Part shown: piece after piece, positions 12,750 through 22,294 of the stretch
Layout of the letters: each line of letters opens with the position of its first letter
How positions within the stretch are numbered: the first letter of the stretch is position 1
Assembly: GCA_963989385.1 (NCBI GenBank)
Contig: OZ022499.1
Span: forward strand, 47,233,757-47,297,756
Source of the DNA: Ctena decussata
Lineage: Eukaryota > Mollusca > Bivalvia > Lucinida > Lucinidae
Length of the DNA: 64,000 nucleotides
Direction of reading: 5' to 3'
Program-made: the position numbers and the translations under genes
Notes under the pieces: generated by a model
Told to the model about the DNA's origin: nothing
The model's input: only the letters and a program-made list of their open reading frames with translations
Database searches by the model: none

Positions 12750-13397
12750 TTTCATTTCTATCTATTATCAGACTATTCATGTATAACAATCATTGCTATT
12801 TCCTACAATGTACAAGAAGTTTTTAGACTTCCAGTATATTCTTTATCTTTTCGTAGCTTTTTCGTTTAGATTTCATGAGCTTGGAGTATTATATCGTTTG
12901 AAAATTAATATCCCTTTCGAAACAGAGAAAGTTCTCTGTTTAAATAATTATTATTCTGTTTTCAGCCAAAAAAAATTGTTGTCTGTTTGACAGAAAAAAT
13001 GGCACATGTGCCCCATACAGGCGGATTTTAGACAGTAGATCATAGCCACACCAGGGGATAATAGACGTTTTGGACTCCCAGACAAGGGAATTAGACAGAC
13101 ATTTTTCAAAATTGTCAAATTCCCCTGGGGGAAAACATTGATAGGTGCATTATGCAGCTGAGGACCAAGCGTTTCTTAGGCGGAAAGCATACTCTCTTCT
13201 GACTAGATAGCTCATGGGAGGCTGATCGAAGGCTTCTCCGGGCATACACCATTTTCCTTTTTCTCATGCGCTCCGCATATTATAGAAATCGCCTCCTTGA
13301 GAAAGGAAAACAAGAGCGCAAACTTCTCTCAAGCCCATGAAAAAGTCACAAATGTCAAATATGGATCGAAATATTATTTGTATCTTTGTATATCTAT
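9408..13397. other. Non-coding region with short repeats and a GA microsatellite
   Basis: No gene recognised; frames of 60-90 residues here have no domain. Visible structures: two diverged phrases ending in short (A/G)ACTA or AGAAT repeats (about 9760-9800 and 10530-10575), resembling 3' tails of retroposed elements; an imperfect inverted pair GTCCGACTGTACC / GGTACGGTCGGAC at about 10671-10725, related to the TIR motif at 7.05 kb; a (GA)n microsatellite at 12712-12745. The gypsy element inserted at the right edge of this block. Confidence 0.5.
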
Positions 13398-13973
13398 TGT
13401 AATGAGCCAGTGTTTTAGCCTGCCGAACTCCGGATCGGTCGAATCCCATGTGATTCAAGATTGTAACAGGACAGTTTATGTGTATTTTATTGCTCGAATT
13501 GTTTGTCATACAAATCCATTTAGTCTGCCATGACTAGCAATGTTAACTTACCTGTTGCACATGATTAGTCCACATGTCATGTCTGTTTTACCCATCTTTT
13601 AACGTAAAGTGTCCCAAATTCTGTATCAATTATTGTCAACACGTTTTTGTGTATTGATTTGTTTTGTGTAAGTACAATATTGAGTGAAAAAGAGGCTGTC
13701 GGAACGCTGTAAGAAGTCACCGAACTGTCAAAGTGAAACTTTCGCAGTTTCATTCAAATTAATCAAAGAACCCTCATTATTATTCTCATATAATTGCAAG
13801 AGTCTTCTAGACAATTCATTTCTGCATCTTCTCATATTTTTTTTACCATACATTCCATTCATATTTACTGAGATATCCGTCGTTTTCTGCAGGCACTGTC
13901 CGAGTTTTCGTTTGTATTTTGGCGGCCATTGAACTTTACCGCATTGTTGTTGTCTTCATTCTACAAGGAGACG

Positions 13974-13997
13974 TTGTAGGATCACGTGATCCTACAA
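13974..13997. promoter_or_regulatory. Perfect 24-bp palindrome in the LTR (U3) with CACGTG core
   Basis: The half-site TTGTAGGATCAC is followed immediately by its exact reverse complement. The centre is CACGTG, the classic E-box. Over the next 100 bp related half-sites recur (TTGTAGGATCG at about 14005, TTGTAGGAATG at about 14036, GTAGGATGTAGGG at about 14078), then the TATA box follows. This arrangement suggests an enhancer made of repeated dimer sites. The same palindrome is at 25973-25996 in the 3' LTR. The bound factor is unknown. Confidence 0.65.
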
Positions 13998-14097
13998 ACT
14001 TTTCTTGTAGGATCGTATGACTTTACACTCAAATCTTGTAGGAATGTATGATTTTACAGTAGATTTTTGTATGAACGTAGGATGTAGGGTTGTAGAC

Positions 14098-14105
14098 TAT
14101 ATAAA
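14098..14105 (+). promoter_or_regulatory. LTR TATA box
   Basis: TATATAAA in the context 'gtagactatataaagaaagc', about 100 bp downstream of the LTR palindrome and about 150 bp upstream of an AATAAA. This order (U3 promoter, R with polyadenylation signal) is what an LTR needs. Transcription would start about 25-35 bp downstream. The equivalent site in the 3' LTR is 26097-26104. Confidence 0.65.
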
Positions 14106-14819
14106 GAAAGCTGTAGGATTTTCGAGGACTTCGCCATTCGATACTAAGGTTGAGAAGACGCTAAATTAGTGTCTCTCGTCAATTTTTATTCTAATTTCTT
14201 TAGATTAAGTTCGCGTTTTATTATTTTATTATCAAGGGATAGGGAAACAATAAAACAACGTTTTAATTCATTTTTTAGATTTTATTAAGCATTTTCTTCC
14301 GAGTTTTCGTGATAATTTATTTCGCGCATCACATTTCATTTTTCATAAGTCATTTTGGCCACAGTAAACTTTCATTTGACATTGTAGGTAGACAGACACA
14401 GCTTTGGGTGCAAGTGATCACTGTTTTAAGCTAAATAAGTCATTATTGTCATTTTTCTGTTGAAGGAAGTTCATTTAACAAGTCCCATGCTACCATTTCC
14501 ATTTATCGCCATGTTTTAACATTGTATTAACTTGTTGATATTTCTAGTTGAGTTTGCATAGATAATCAAAGAGCTAAGAGAACTGAAGTCAAATTAAATA
14601 AAATATGCAAACTTCAGATAGGTTTTAGTCTTTTTTCTTTTCCATTTATTAACTAAATCAGGCTTTAGTTGAAGTCCATTTTATTTCCCATTTTGGGTTG
14701 CTTGGTTTTCCTACCCTGTCTGCCTGTTCAAAGCAAGTGCTACATAGAGGATCGGTGGTCTCTGGGTTACGAAGTGCTGGTCTGTACATAGTCCATATAG
14801 CGGACCGTAACATCTAAAG

Positions 14820-14837
14820 TGGTGGCAGAGCGGTGCG
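14820..14837 (+). other. Candidate tRNA primer-binding site
   Basis: TGGTGGCAGAGCGGTGCG begins 7 nt after the 5' LTR end. Primer-binding sites start with TGG, the complement of a tRNA 3' CCA. The following bases would pair with the acceptor stem of the primer tRNA; a leucine-type tRNA is plausible but I cannot confirm it. Confidence 0.6.
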
Positions 14838-14881
14838 ATCTGTTAATTTGTCAGCAGTTCGTGTGATACGAACCCAACAAC

Positions 14882-16912
14882 ATGGGAAGAAAGCAGACCA
14901 GCAAAGCTAATGGTACATGTAGTACGGTTGAGCAGGATGATTTTGAACCTGAAACAGAAGTATTTCTTAATGAATATGCGTCTAGTGGGCAGACGGAAGG
15001 CACCGATCAAGCAAACTACGCTAATTTGGCAGCAAGTAGTGGCCCCAGTAATACAAATGTGAATGATCAAGTTGTAGCTGCAACATCCTTGATCCAAATG
15101 CATGAAGCACAACAGAACCAAACTGGGAGGGGGTCCTCTGTAACGTCTTTGTTTAGAAACACATCTCTGCCTGCATCCAGTAGTTCTTATGAAAACTCTA
15201 TCCAGTCTATGCAGACACATATTGCAAGTTCTTTAAGCAGCAACGACTATGCTTCACAAGCGGCCACATACTCAGAAGCAAACATAAGAAACACCATTTC
15301 AGGTCTGAGCAATGCTCTTGCTAGCATGCAACAACAGCAAGTAGGCTTACAACAACAGCAAGCTAGTATGGAAATAAAACAAGACACAATATCAGGAACT
15401 CTCACAAATGTAATGTCTTTGCTACAAGAGTTAACAAGAAAATCCCAGAATACTAGTCAGAATAACTGTGTCACCAGTATAGCACCACAGAATTGGGGTT
15501 CGGGAAACTCATCAGAATTTTATGATCCTGGTTCAAACATGCAGCCGGTAGTAAACAGGGCAGCAGGCGACCAGGTAAGTCAAAGGGTGGAGTTTGAGAG
15601 TACTGAGACAAACATTCCCAGGGGCACTAATTATGTGCAAGAAGAGACTGCCACAGTCAATGGTGAAAACTGTAGTAGCAATTCTTGGCAAAATCAGCGG
15701 ATTCCTAATGAAGGACAGACAAGTCGGCCATATTACAGTCACAGAGGTAACACATGCAGAACAGATTCCACTTATACTCAAGGTCATGAAAGCGAAGATT
15801 CGTCTCGCCACGTGCAATTCGGGAGATTTGAGAATCCTATCAGACAAGGTACTTCTTGGCGGTTCAATGACGACAGGAGCCAATTATCTTCTGGCTTTGA
15901 CAATGTGAAGTTACCCCCTTTTAACGGAAAGGAAGATTGGAAAGTCTGGGTGCGTAGATTCGAGGCAATTGCAGAAAGAAGGCGTTGGTCTGAGGAGACA
16001 AAGCTAGATAATTTATTGCCAAAGCTACAGGGTAAAGCAGGTGAATTTGTATTTACCCAACTCCCGCGCCACACTCTATCTAACTACGATGATCTCCTTA
16101 AAGAGCTAAATAGCAGATTTCGGGTTGTCGAGACAAAGAAGACTTTCGCGGCAAAGTTTAGCCAAAGATCACAGAAGCCTGGGGAAACGGCGGAAGAATT
16201 TGCAGCAGAACTAAAACGCCTATATGCAAAAGCATATACTTTTCGTGACGAAAAGACAAGACAAGAGGACCTCGTTCGGCGATTTTTGGACGGGCTCAGA
16301 GACAGTGACGCGCGTTTTGAAATTGAATATAACAAAGAACCAGAGGATATTGACGAGGCGGTATATCATGCCGTAAACTTTGTACAAACTAAACGCCGAG
16401 GTGCTACAGATAGTTCAGCTGACAGAAAATTTAAAAGGTATGCTAGGAGGTCAAAACCAGAGCTGGATAGCTCAGCTGAAGAGGAATCTCAAGATGAAGG
16501 TGAGGACTTAGACAGGGTATATAGGTTACCTGCAAAGAAAGACAAAGCCCAGGATAAGAAAGTTGATACAACTGAACAGAACAAAGACGCAGCCAATGCA
16601 AAGAAGACCGCTGATACAAAGTCTCTTAAGGTTCTAACAGAAGCTAAAGATTTGATGCAGAAGCTTGTGAGCCAAGTGCAAGATATTGTTAAAAGTAATG
16701 TTTCAGCCACAAATAAGCAACAAGAACAAAAGCTGTATAGGGGCAGAAATGTTGTGTGTTATGGCTGCTCGCAGGTAGGACACGTCATCAGAGAATGCCC
16801 GCAACGAAATGATAAATCCAAGGCTAACAGACCACAGGGCTGTTCCATTCAAAACTATGGACCGGGGAAGACGGCACATGATGGCAGTGTAGTAAGTAAG
16901 AATTTAAACTAA
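14882..16912 (+). CDS. gag: Gag polyprotein of the Ty3/gypsy element
   Basis: 676 codons from the first ATG 70 nt past the 5' LTR. The N-terminal third is polar and Ser/Gln-rich, with a Gln-rich stretch near residues 150-165 that may be coiled coil. Residues about 335-500 match the retrotransposon capsid fold (LPPFNGKEDWKVWVRRFE, later ETAEEFAAELKRLY and the FLDGL motif). A linker of Lys/Glu-rich low-complexity sequence precedes one CCHC zinc knuckle at residues 626-639 (C-X2-C-X4-H-X4-C, CYGCSQVGHVIREC), which binds the RNA genome. The protein would assemble cytoplasmic virus-like particles. Its last codons lie in a -1 slippery sequence leading into pol. Confidence 0.95.
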   Translation: MGRKQTSKANGTCSTVEQDDFEPETEVFLNEYASSGQTEGTDQANYANLAASSGPSNTNVNDQVVAATSLIQMHEAQQNQTGRGSSVTSLFRNTSLPASSSSYENSIQSMQTHIASSLSSNDYASQAATYSEANIRNTISGLSNALASMQQQQVGLQQQQASMEIKQDTISGTLTNVMSLLQELTRKSQNTSQNNCVTSIAPQNWGSGNSSEFYDPGSNMQPVVNRAAGDQVSQRVEFESTETNIPRGTNYVQEETATVNGENCSSNSWQNQRIPNEGQTSRPYYSHRGNTCRTDSTYTQGHESEDSSRHVQFGRFENPIRQGTSWRFNDDRSQLSSGFDNVKLPPFNGKEDWKVWVRRFEAIAERRRWSEETKLDNLLPKLQGKAGEFVFTQLPRHTLSNYDDLLKELNSRFRVVETKKTFAAKFSQRSQKPGETAEEFAAELKRLYAKAYTFRDEKTRQEDLVRRFLDGLRDSDARFEIEYNKEPEDIDEAVYHAVNFVQTKRRGATDSSADRKFKRYARRSKPELDSSAEEESQDEGEDLDRVYRLPAKKDKAQDKKVDTTEQNKDAANAKKTADTKSLKVLTEAKDLMQKLVSQVQDIVKSNVSATNKQQEQKLYRGRNVVCYGCSQVGHVIRECPQRNDKSKANRPQGCSIQNYGPGKTAHDGSVVSKNLN

Positions 16913-16948
16913 TACAGGCTATCTCTGGCGGCCACAGGGAAGCCTGTA
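16903..16948 (+). promoter_or_regulatory. Programmed -1 frameshift signal between gag and pol
   Basis: The heptamer T-TTA-AAC (16903-16909) lies in the gag frame and has the classic X-XXY-YYZ form; the next codon is the gag stop TAA (16910-16912). A predicted hairpin follows: TACAGGCT (16913-16920) pairs with AGCCTGTA (16941-16948), and TCTCTG (16922-16927) pairs with CAGGGA (16935-16940) with one G-U pair. One A (16921) is bulged and the loop is GCGGCCA. Pol is in the -1 frame, open from 16900. The 3-nt spacer is shorter than the usual 5-9 nt, so partial melting or an alternative fold is likely. Confidence 0.8.
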
Positions 16949-19900
16949 ATGAACAAAGAGGCCAAAATATACATGAAAAGGGTAAGGAAGTTCTGAAATC
17001 AATTAAGACCTCAAGAAAGCTTCCAGATGGTATTTATATCAGGGGTGCGGTGCAAGGGTACCCGATTCTTTTCACAGCAGACACAGGGGCATCAAAGACA
17101 ATTATTTCCAAGCGTATGTATGAAGCAATGGAACCAGCTGATAGACCTACTCTCAATAAATCATCTAGATTATTAGGACCGAGTGGAGCCGTTATAAAAG
17201 AACTAGGTAAAGCAAAGTTTACAATTACCTTAGGAGGGATGGAAACAAATGTCGATGCTGTTGTGGCAGAAATCGACGATGACGGACTTTTGGGAATTGA
17301 CGTTCTTCAGAATGGAGAAGGTGGTCCAGCTGATTTGCTACTTAGCAAGGGAGTGCTTGCGGTGCAAGAAAATGAGGTGCCAATTATACAGGTAGGTCTG
17401 AAGACAAGAGTTCGCAGGGTAACTGCAGCAGACCATTTCGTTATTCCACCACAAGCGGAATCAATCATAGATGTATATGTGGAAAGAAATGACAGTGATG
17501 ACTTCTCAAGTGAGAATAATTATCTTATAGAAGCCACGGAGCACTTTCAAGAAACGTATCCTCTTAAGATGGCAAGTACATTAGTTGACATCAATAAAGG
17601 GTGCACTTGCACAATCAGATTATTAAATCCATTTCCAACAGCAGTATCCATCAAACAGGATACTTTAGTAGGGAAAGCAGAGCCAATAGTTGGAAAGCCG
17701 CAGGTCCTGTTTGAGAAAGAAAGTGAAGGTGAAGAAGAAAACTATTACAAGGTAAGAAGAATAGATTTAGAAGCGAGGACAAACTCGAAGTCGAATTTAG
17801 ATTCAGAGTCAGACATAGCTAGAGAGATGAGTAAAAGTCAGGTAAGGAATGTCCCGGAACACCTCAAAGATCTATATGGGAGATCAACAACAGACCTCAA
17901 AGAGAGAGAAAAAGACAGAGTTGCAGATCTTCTCTTCAAATTTCAGGATACATTTTCACGAAATGAATGGGACATAGGTGTTACTAACCTAACAGAGCAT
18001 GCCATTAAAACTGAGGGTAAGGGTCCAGTGAGGCAGCCACCAAGGCGTGTTCCTTTGGCTCACGCTGACAAAGAGAAGCAGGCTATAGAAGATATGAAGG
18101 CAAAGGGCGTCATTCGGAATAGCGTATCTCCATGGGCCAGCCCTATCTGTTTAGTGACCAAGAAAGATGGTGGAGTTCGCCTCTGCGTGGACTATAGAAA
18201 AGTCAATGAGCTAGTGAAACCAGATGGATTTCCACTCCCTAGGGTCCAAGACTGCTTAGATGCCGTAGCAGGGTCAACATGGTTTAGTACTTTTGACTTG
18301 ACAAGTGGCTATTACCAGATCCCTTTAAAGCAAGAAGATATACCAAAGAGTGCGTTTGTATGCAAGTATGGGCACTACGAGATGACCCGCATGCCGTTCG
18401 GTTTAAACAGTGCGGCCAGCACATTTCAGTGGACCATGGAACTGGCTTTGCAAGGGTTACAATGGGTCACATGCTTGATTTATATTGATGACATTGTTGT
18501 CTATGGGAAAAACTTTGATGAGCATATTTCTAGAGTTGAGGAAGTCTTGAACAGAATGAGTAAGGCAGGGTTGAAGTTAAAACCTGATAAAAGTAACATG
18601 TTTCAGACATCTGTAGTTTTCTTAGGGCACGTTGTTTCTACTGAGGGAGTAAAGCCTAATCCGGCAAACATTTCAAAGGTAGTGGACTGGCCAAAACCAA
18701 AGTCTGCAAAGCAAATTCGACAATTTCTGGCCTTGGGGTCATATTACAGAAGGTTTGTCAAAGATTTTGCTACAATGGTCCGACCCATGGTGGAGCTCAC
18801 AAAGAAAGGTAAGAAATTTATCTGGGACGCAGCGTGTGACAGATCATTCGAGTTGGTCAAGAAGGCACTTATTAGCTCAGATGTGATGGGGTATCCTCTT
18901 AACAACGCTGGAGAATTCATATTGGATGTAGATGCATCTGATGTAGGAATTGGAGGAATTCTTCACCAAGTGCAGGGAGAAAGAGAAAGAGTCATCGCTT
19001 ATGCTAGTAGAGCAATGAATCGAGCAGACCGCAACTACTTTATCACAGAGAAAGAACTGCTAGCGGTAAGATTTTTTATAGAGTATTTCCGCCAATACTT
19101 GCTTGGTAGGAAGTTCAGAGTGCGGACAGATCATCAGGCACTTATATGGCTTTTCAAGCTCAAGGAACCTAAAGGTAAAATTGCAAGATGGATCGAGATC
19201 TTGAGTCACTACGACTTTTCAATTGAATACCGTCCAGGACATAAACAAGCACACTGTGATGCACTTTCTAGGTGTGAGAATCCTAGAGAATGCGACTGTC
19301 CGAATCAGAACACCAGCGAACTATTGAAATGTGGTCCTTGTAAGAAGTGTCTGAAACGAGCACAGGAGATGTTACATGAAGATCTGTGGAAAGAGGCAAT
19401 GTTACCGGTAAGTCATGGGAAAAGCGAAAGCAAGGTCGAAATTGACTCAAGAGGACAGGAAGTTACCAGAACTGTAATTCAAGACCAAGAACTACCAGGT
19501 CCATCAAAGAATGCGCAAGGTAATACAGATACAGAATCAGATGCTAGCATGCCTGGTACAACAGTAGCCAGTCTGACACCAGACGAGCTTAGAAAATATC
19601 AGAATGATGATTCAGACATAGGACCTATTATACGGGCAAAATTGTCTGGCATACGACCAAATAATCAAGAGATGGTAACAAGAAGTCCAGCATGTAGACA
19701 TTATTGGGTCCTTTGGGATGCTTTAGAGGTAAGAGATAAACTTCTGTACAAAAGATTCTTAAAAAAAGATGGCACAGGTGACCATCTACAGTTGCTGGTG
19801 CCCACAGCTCTAAAAAGAGATGTGTTGGGTCAAATGCACAGTTCTCTGTTGTCCGGACACTTAGGGTGTAAGAAAACAAAACAGAAAACTCTCCAAAAGT

Positions 19901-20928
19901 TCTACTGGTATGGTCTTAAAGAGGATGTCAATCTTCATATTCGTAAGTGTGACGCCTGTCAAACAGACAAGAAGCCAATGAAGGCTCCTCGAGCTTCTCT
20001 GGGATCTTTGTCAGCAGGTGCGCCAGAAGATTGTCTAGCTACAGACCACTTAGGACCATTCCCGGTGACAGCTAGAGGTAACAGATACATCTTGCTCCTC
20101 ACAGATCACTTTTCCAAATATGTGGAGATTATCCCAGTACCTGACATGACTGCAGAAGTTTGTGCTAGCAGAATCTTAAATGAATACATTGCACGATGGG
20201 GCTGTCCTCTTTCCATACATAGCGATCAAGGGAGAACGTACGAAAGCAGAATCTTTAAAGAACTGTGCCGGATGTTAGAGATAAGGAAAACAAGAACCAG
20301 TGTGCGAAACCCTAAAGGCAATGGTCAATCTGAAAGATTTAACCGAACACTCCTGAGGATGATACGAGCATACCTGTGTGACGAACAAGACGAATGGGAT
20401 CTTCACCTGGGCTGTTTGGCAGGTGCATACAGAGCAACACCACACGAAGCAACAAAGATGACGCCGAATCTCTTGACAATGGGTAGAGAAGTCAGGCTTC
20501 CAGCTGAGCTGCTGTTTGGAAGCATATGCTCTCAACAAGGAGATAAGATCACGTCGTATGGTGATTTTGTTGATATTCTCCGTTCACGAATGCAACATGC
20601 CCACGAAATTGCTAGGAAGTATCTTGCCTCCTCAGCTAAGAGAAGTAAAGACAGGTATGATGTCAAAGCGGCAATCAACAGATATAATAAGGGAGATTTG
20701 GTGTGGTACTTGTTAGAAGCCAGAAAGCCAGGGGAAGCACCGAAACTAAAGCAGATGTACCATGGACCTTTTCTGGTCAAGCAAAAAGTGACAGAGGTAG
20801 ATTTCCTTGTCCAGCTTGATAAGTATGGGAAGGAGCAGCTTGTTCACCACGATAAACTGAAGCCGTATGAGGGAGACCAACCCCCGAAGTGGGTAGTTAA
20901 TGCCAGAAAGAAGCTACTGAAGGCTTAA
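16909..20928 (+). CDS. pol: Pol polyprotein: protease, reverse transcriptase, RNase H, integrase
   Basis: The frame is open from 16900 to the TAA at 20926 with no early ATG, and it is the -1 frame relative to gag, so translation as Gag-Pol is expected. I give the start as the first codon after slippage. The aspartic protease has ADTGASK at about 17077-17097. RT shows LCVDYRKVN, MPFGLNSA and the catalytic YIDD at 18481-18492. RNase H shows DVDASD, TEKELLAV and RTDHQAL. Integrase has an HHCC zinc site (HSSLLSGH through CDACQ), then the DDE triad (ATDHLGPF, HSDQGRTYES, NPKGNGQSERFNR) and a GPF-type C-terminal module (YHGPFLVKQK). No chromodomain is evident. All catalytic residues are present. 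Confidence 0.96.
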   Translation, partial: LIQAISGGHREACNEQRGQNIHEKGKEVLKSIKTSRKLPDGIYIRGAVQGYPILFTADTGASKTIISKRMYEAMEPADRPTLNKSSRLLGPSGAVIKELGKAKFTITLGGMETNVDAVVAEIDDDGLLGIDVLQNGEGGPADLLLSKGVLAVQENEVPIIQVGLKTRVRRVTAADHFVIPPQAESIIDVYVERNDSDDFSSENNYLIEATEHFQETYPLKMASTLVDINKGCTCTIRLLNPFPTAVSIKQDTLVGKAEPIVGKPQVLFEKESEGEEENYYKVRRIDLEARTNSKSNLDSESDIAREMSKSQVRNVPEHLKDLYGRSTTDLKEREKDRVADLLFKFQDTFSRNEWDIGVTNLTEHAIKTEGKGPVRQPPRRVPLAHADKEKQAIEDMKAKGVIRNSVSPWASPICLVTKKDGGVRLCVDYRKVNELVKPDGFPLPRVQDCLDAVAGSTWFSTFDLTSGYYQIPLKQEDIPKSAFVCKYGHYEMTRMPFGLNSAASTFQWTMELALQGLQWVTCLIYIDDIVVYGKNFDEHISRVEEVLNRMSKAGLKLKPDKSNMFQTSVVFLGHVVSTEGVKPNPANISKVVDWPKPKSAKQIRQFLALGSYYRRFVKDFATMVRPMVELTKKGKKFIWDAACDRSFELVKKALISSDVMGYPLNNAGEFILDVDASDVGIGGILHQVQGERERVIAYASRAMNRADRNYFITEKELLAVRFFIEYFRQYLLGRKFRVRTDHQALIWLFKLKEPKGKIARWIEILSHYDFSIEYRPGHKQAHCDALSRCENPRECDCPNQNTSELLKCGPCKKCLKRAQEMLHEDLWKEAMLPVSHGKSESKVEIDSRGQEVTRTVIQDQELPGPSKNAQGNTDTESDASMPGTTVASLTPDELRKYQNDDSDIGPIIRAKLSGIRPNNQEMVTRSPACRHYWVLWDALEVRDKLLYKRFLKKDGTGDHLQLLVPTALKRDVLGQMHSSLLSGHLGCKKTKQKTLQKFYWYGLKEDVNLHIRKCDACQTDKKPMKAPRASLGSLSAGAPEDCLATDHLGPFPVTARGNRYILLLTDHFSKYVEIIPVPDMTAEVCASRILNEYIARWGCPLSIHSDQGRTYESRIFKELCRMLEIRKTRTSVRNPKGNGQSERFNRTLLRMIRAYLCDEQDEWDLHLGCLAGAYRATPHEATKMTPNLLTMGREVRLPAELLFGSICSQQGDKITSYGDFVDILRSRMQHAHEIARKYLASSAKRSKDRYDVKAAINRYNKGDLVWYLLEARKPGEAPKLKQMYHGPFLVKQKVTEVDFLVQLDKYGKEQLVHHDKLKPYEGDQPPKWVVNARKKLLKA

Positions 20929-22294
20929 ATTTTCGTCTTAAACAAGACAGTACAATAGTGTTTCAGAGAAGATAAATTGATATGTAAATTGTGTGTGCGT
21001 GCGATTTATTTTGAATATGTATGAGTATATATTTTTTTCAGTATTAGAGATTATGGGGTGTAACATAATAGAAACTTTCAATTTCAAGTTAGCAAATGAA
21101 TTAGCCTGTAGAGTCTCGTCGAGAAGAATTTTTCTAGCAATGACAATTACAGATGTTTACAGCAAGTGCGCCTAGAAGTCGGGTCGGTGAGGGCCAGAAA
21201 CAGAAGAGAGATATAGTGGTGAAATGATTGAGCTACCTCAGTTTGGAAGTTTTCAGATGGTTTAGGAAGAGAAAGTTTAGCTAATTGAAGAGGACGAAGT
21301 TCGGTACTAAGCTGTGAAGAGGTCAAAGTTCGGAGAATACAAAGATGTAAAGAGAAAGGTTGAAGATTGGTGAAAAAAAGAAGAAAGTAATAGGTTTAGA
21401 AAAAGAAGTGTAGAAGTTTGTCACAGAGAAAAGGGAGATAGCAGCGAATCATTTATGTGGTGAAAAAGCATTGTAAACAAGTAAAAAGGGAGTAATAAAC
21501 AAAGGCGAAGTTGCTAGTTGTCCTGTGTTTCTTTATGTCCATTGAACAGGGGGGTCACCTGCCACATATCAGTGGCTGAAGACATAAAGTGTTTTCACGA
21601 CAAACTACAGAGTTTCTCAGAAAATGACCAAGAACTGTATATAACAAATCAAGATTTATTTAAAGTATGAGTGTTTGTGTATCTGAGAGTAAGAGAGTAA
21701 GAAAGTGGTGCAGCAGAAATGACAGATGGTAAATAAAAGAAAAAAAAACAAGTACAACGAGTCAGAGAAGAAACAGTAGAGACAATCATTGAGAGGCTTA
21801 AAAGTATGTAATGAACAAGCAGAATCACTGAAGCCCGGTAACAGCGAAGGATAGGCATAACTTGTAGGTGAGAGGGCTATCTTAGTTCGGAGATTTTCTG
21901 AAAGTATGCTGAGAAGTAAGGTGGAATAGAGTAGAAAGATGACGTTCGGATCATAGAGGTGTAAGGATTTCAAGTTCGGAGATTCTAATGAGTTAAGAGA
22001 AAGGCTAGTGAATGGTGCAGTAACAGACGTTGAAAGGAAATGGGATGAGAAGGAAAGTTAGTTTGTAAGAATGAGAGAGATAGCAGCTATTCGCCTGTTT
22101 CTGTGTTGAAGAAAGGTAGAGAGATTGTAAACCTTGAGAAATAAAGAAGCTGTTAGTCACAGATAAATCATGTTCTTTATGCCTATCGTCCGGGGGGTCT
22201 ATGTAGGACATCAGTGATCACTGGCCCAAGCTTGTTAAATGTTAGGTGGTTTGTGACTACGAGACTATAACTATGCTTATAACTTCAGGTAAAG
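20929..22294 (+). other. Internal untranslated region of the gypsy element, diverged duplication
   Basis: Purine-rich sequence between pol and the third ORF, without convincing coding capacity on the plus strand. Two halves look like a diverged duplication with a period near 650 bp: 'agttcggaga', 'gagaaagg', 'gagatagcag' and 'ttctttatg' recur in order, and each half ends at a G6 tract (about 21549 and 22192, both GGGGGGTC). These tracts resemble the poly-purine tract before the 3' LTR. A candidate 3' splice site (cttcag, ending 22288) lies 6 nt before the next ATG, which would allow expression of the third ORF from a spliced RNA. Confidence 0.6.

Larger units (their letters stand above)
13398..14812 (+). 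repeat. 5' LTR
   Basis: 1,415 bp, starts TGTAATGAGCC and ends CCGTAACA. It matches 25397-26811 at a constant offset of 11,999. It carries a perfect palindrome (13974-13997), a TATA box (14098-14105) and an AATAAA signal (14249-14254). A frame of 82 codons (13684-13932) occurs in both LTRs but has no recognisable domain, so I do not call it a gene. Confidence 0.95.

Noticed and set aside
13684..13932. 82-codon frame identical in both LTRs (again at 25683-25931) as a gene
   Set aside because: Identity is explained by the LTRs being copies of each other. No domain, and it lies in the U3-like region.
17050..17052. GTG at 17050 as the pol start
   Set aside because: The frame is open back to 16900 and a -1 slippery signal is present, so frameshifting is a better explanation than non-AUG initiation.
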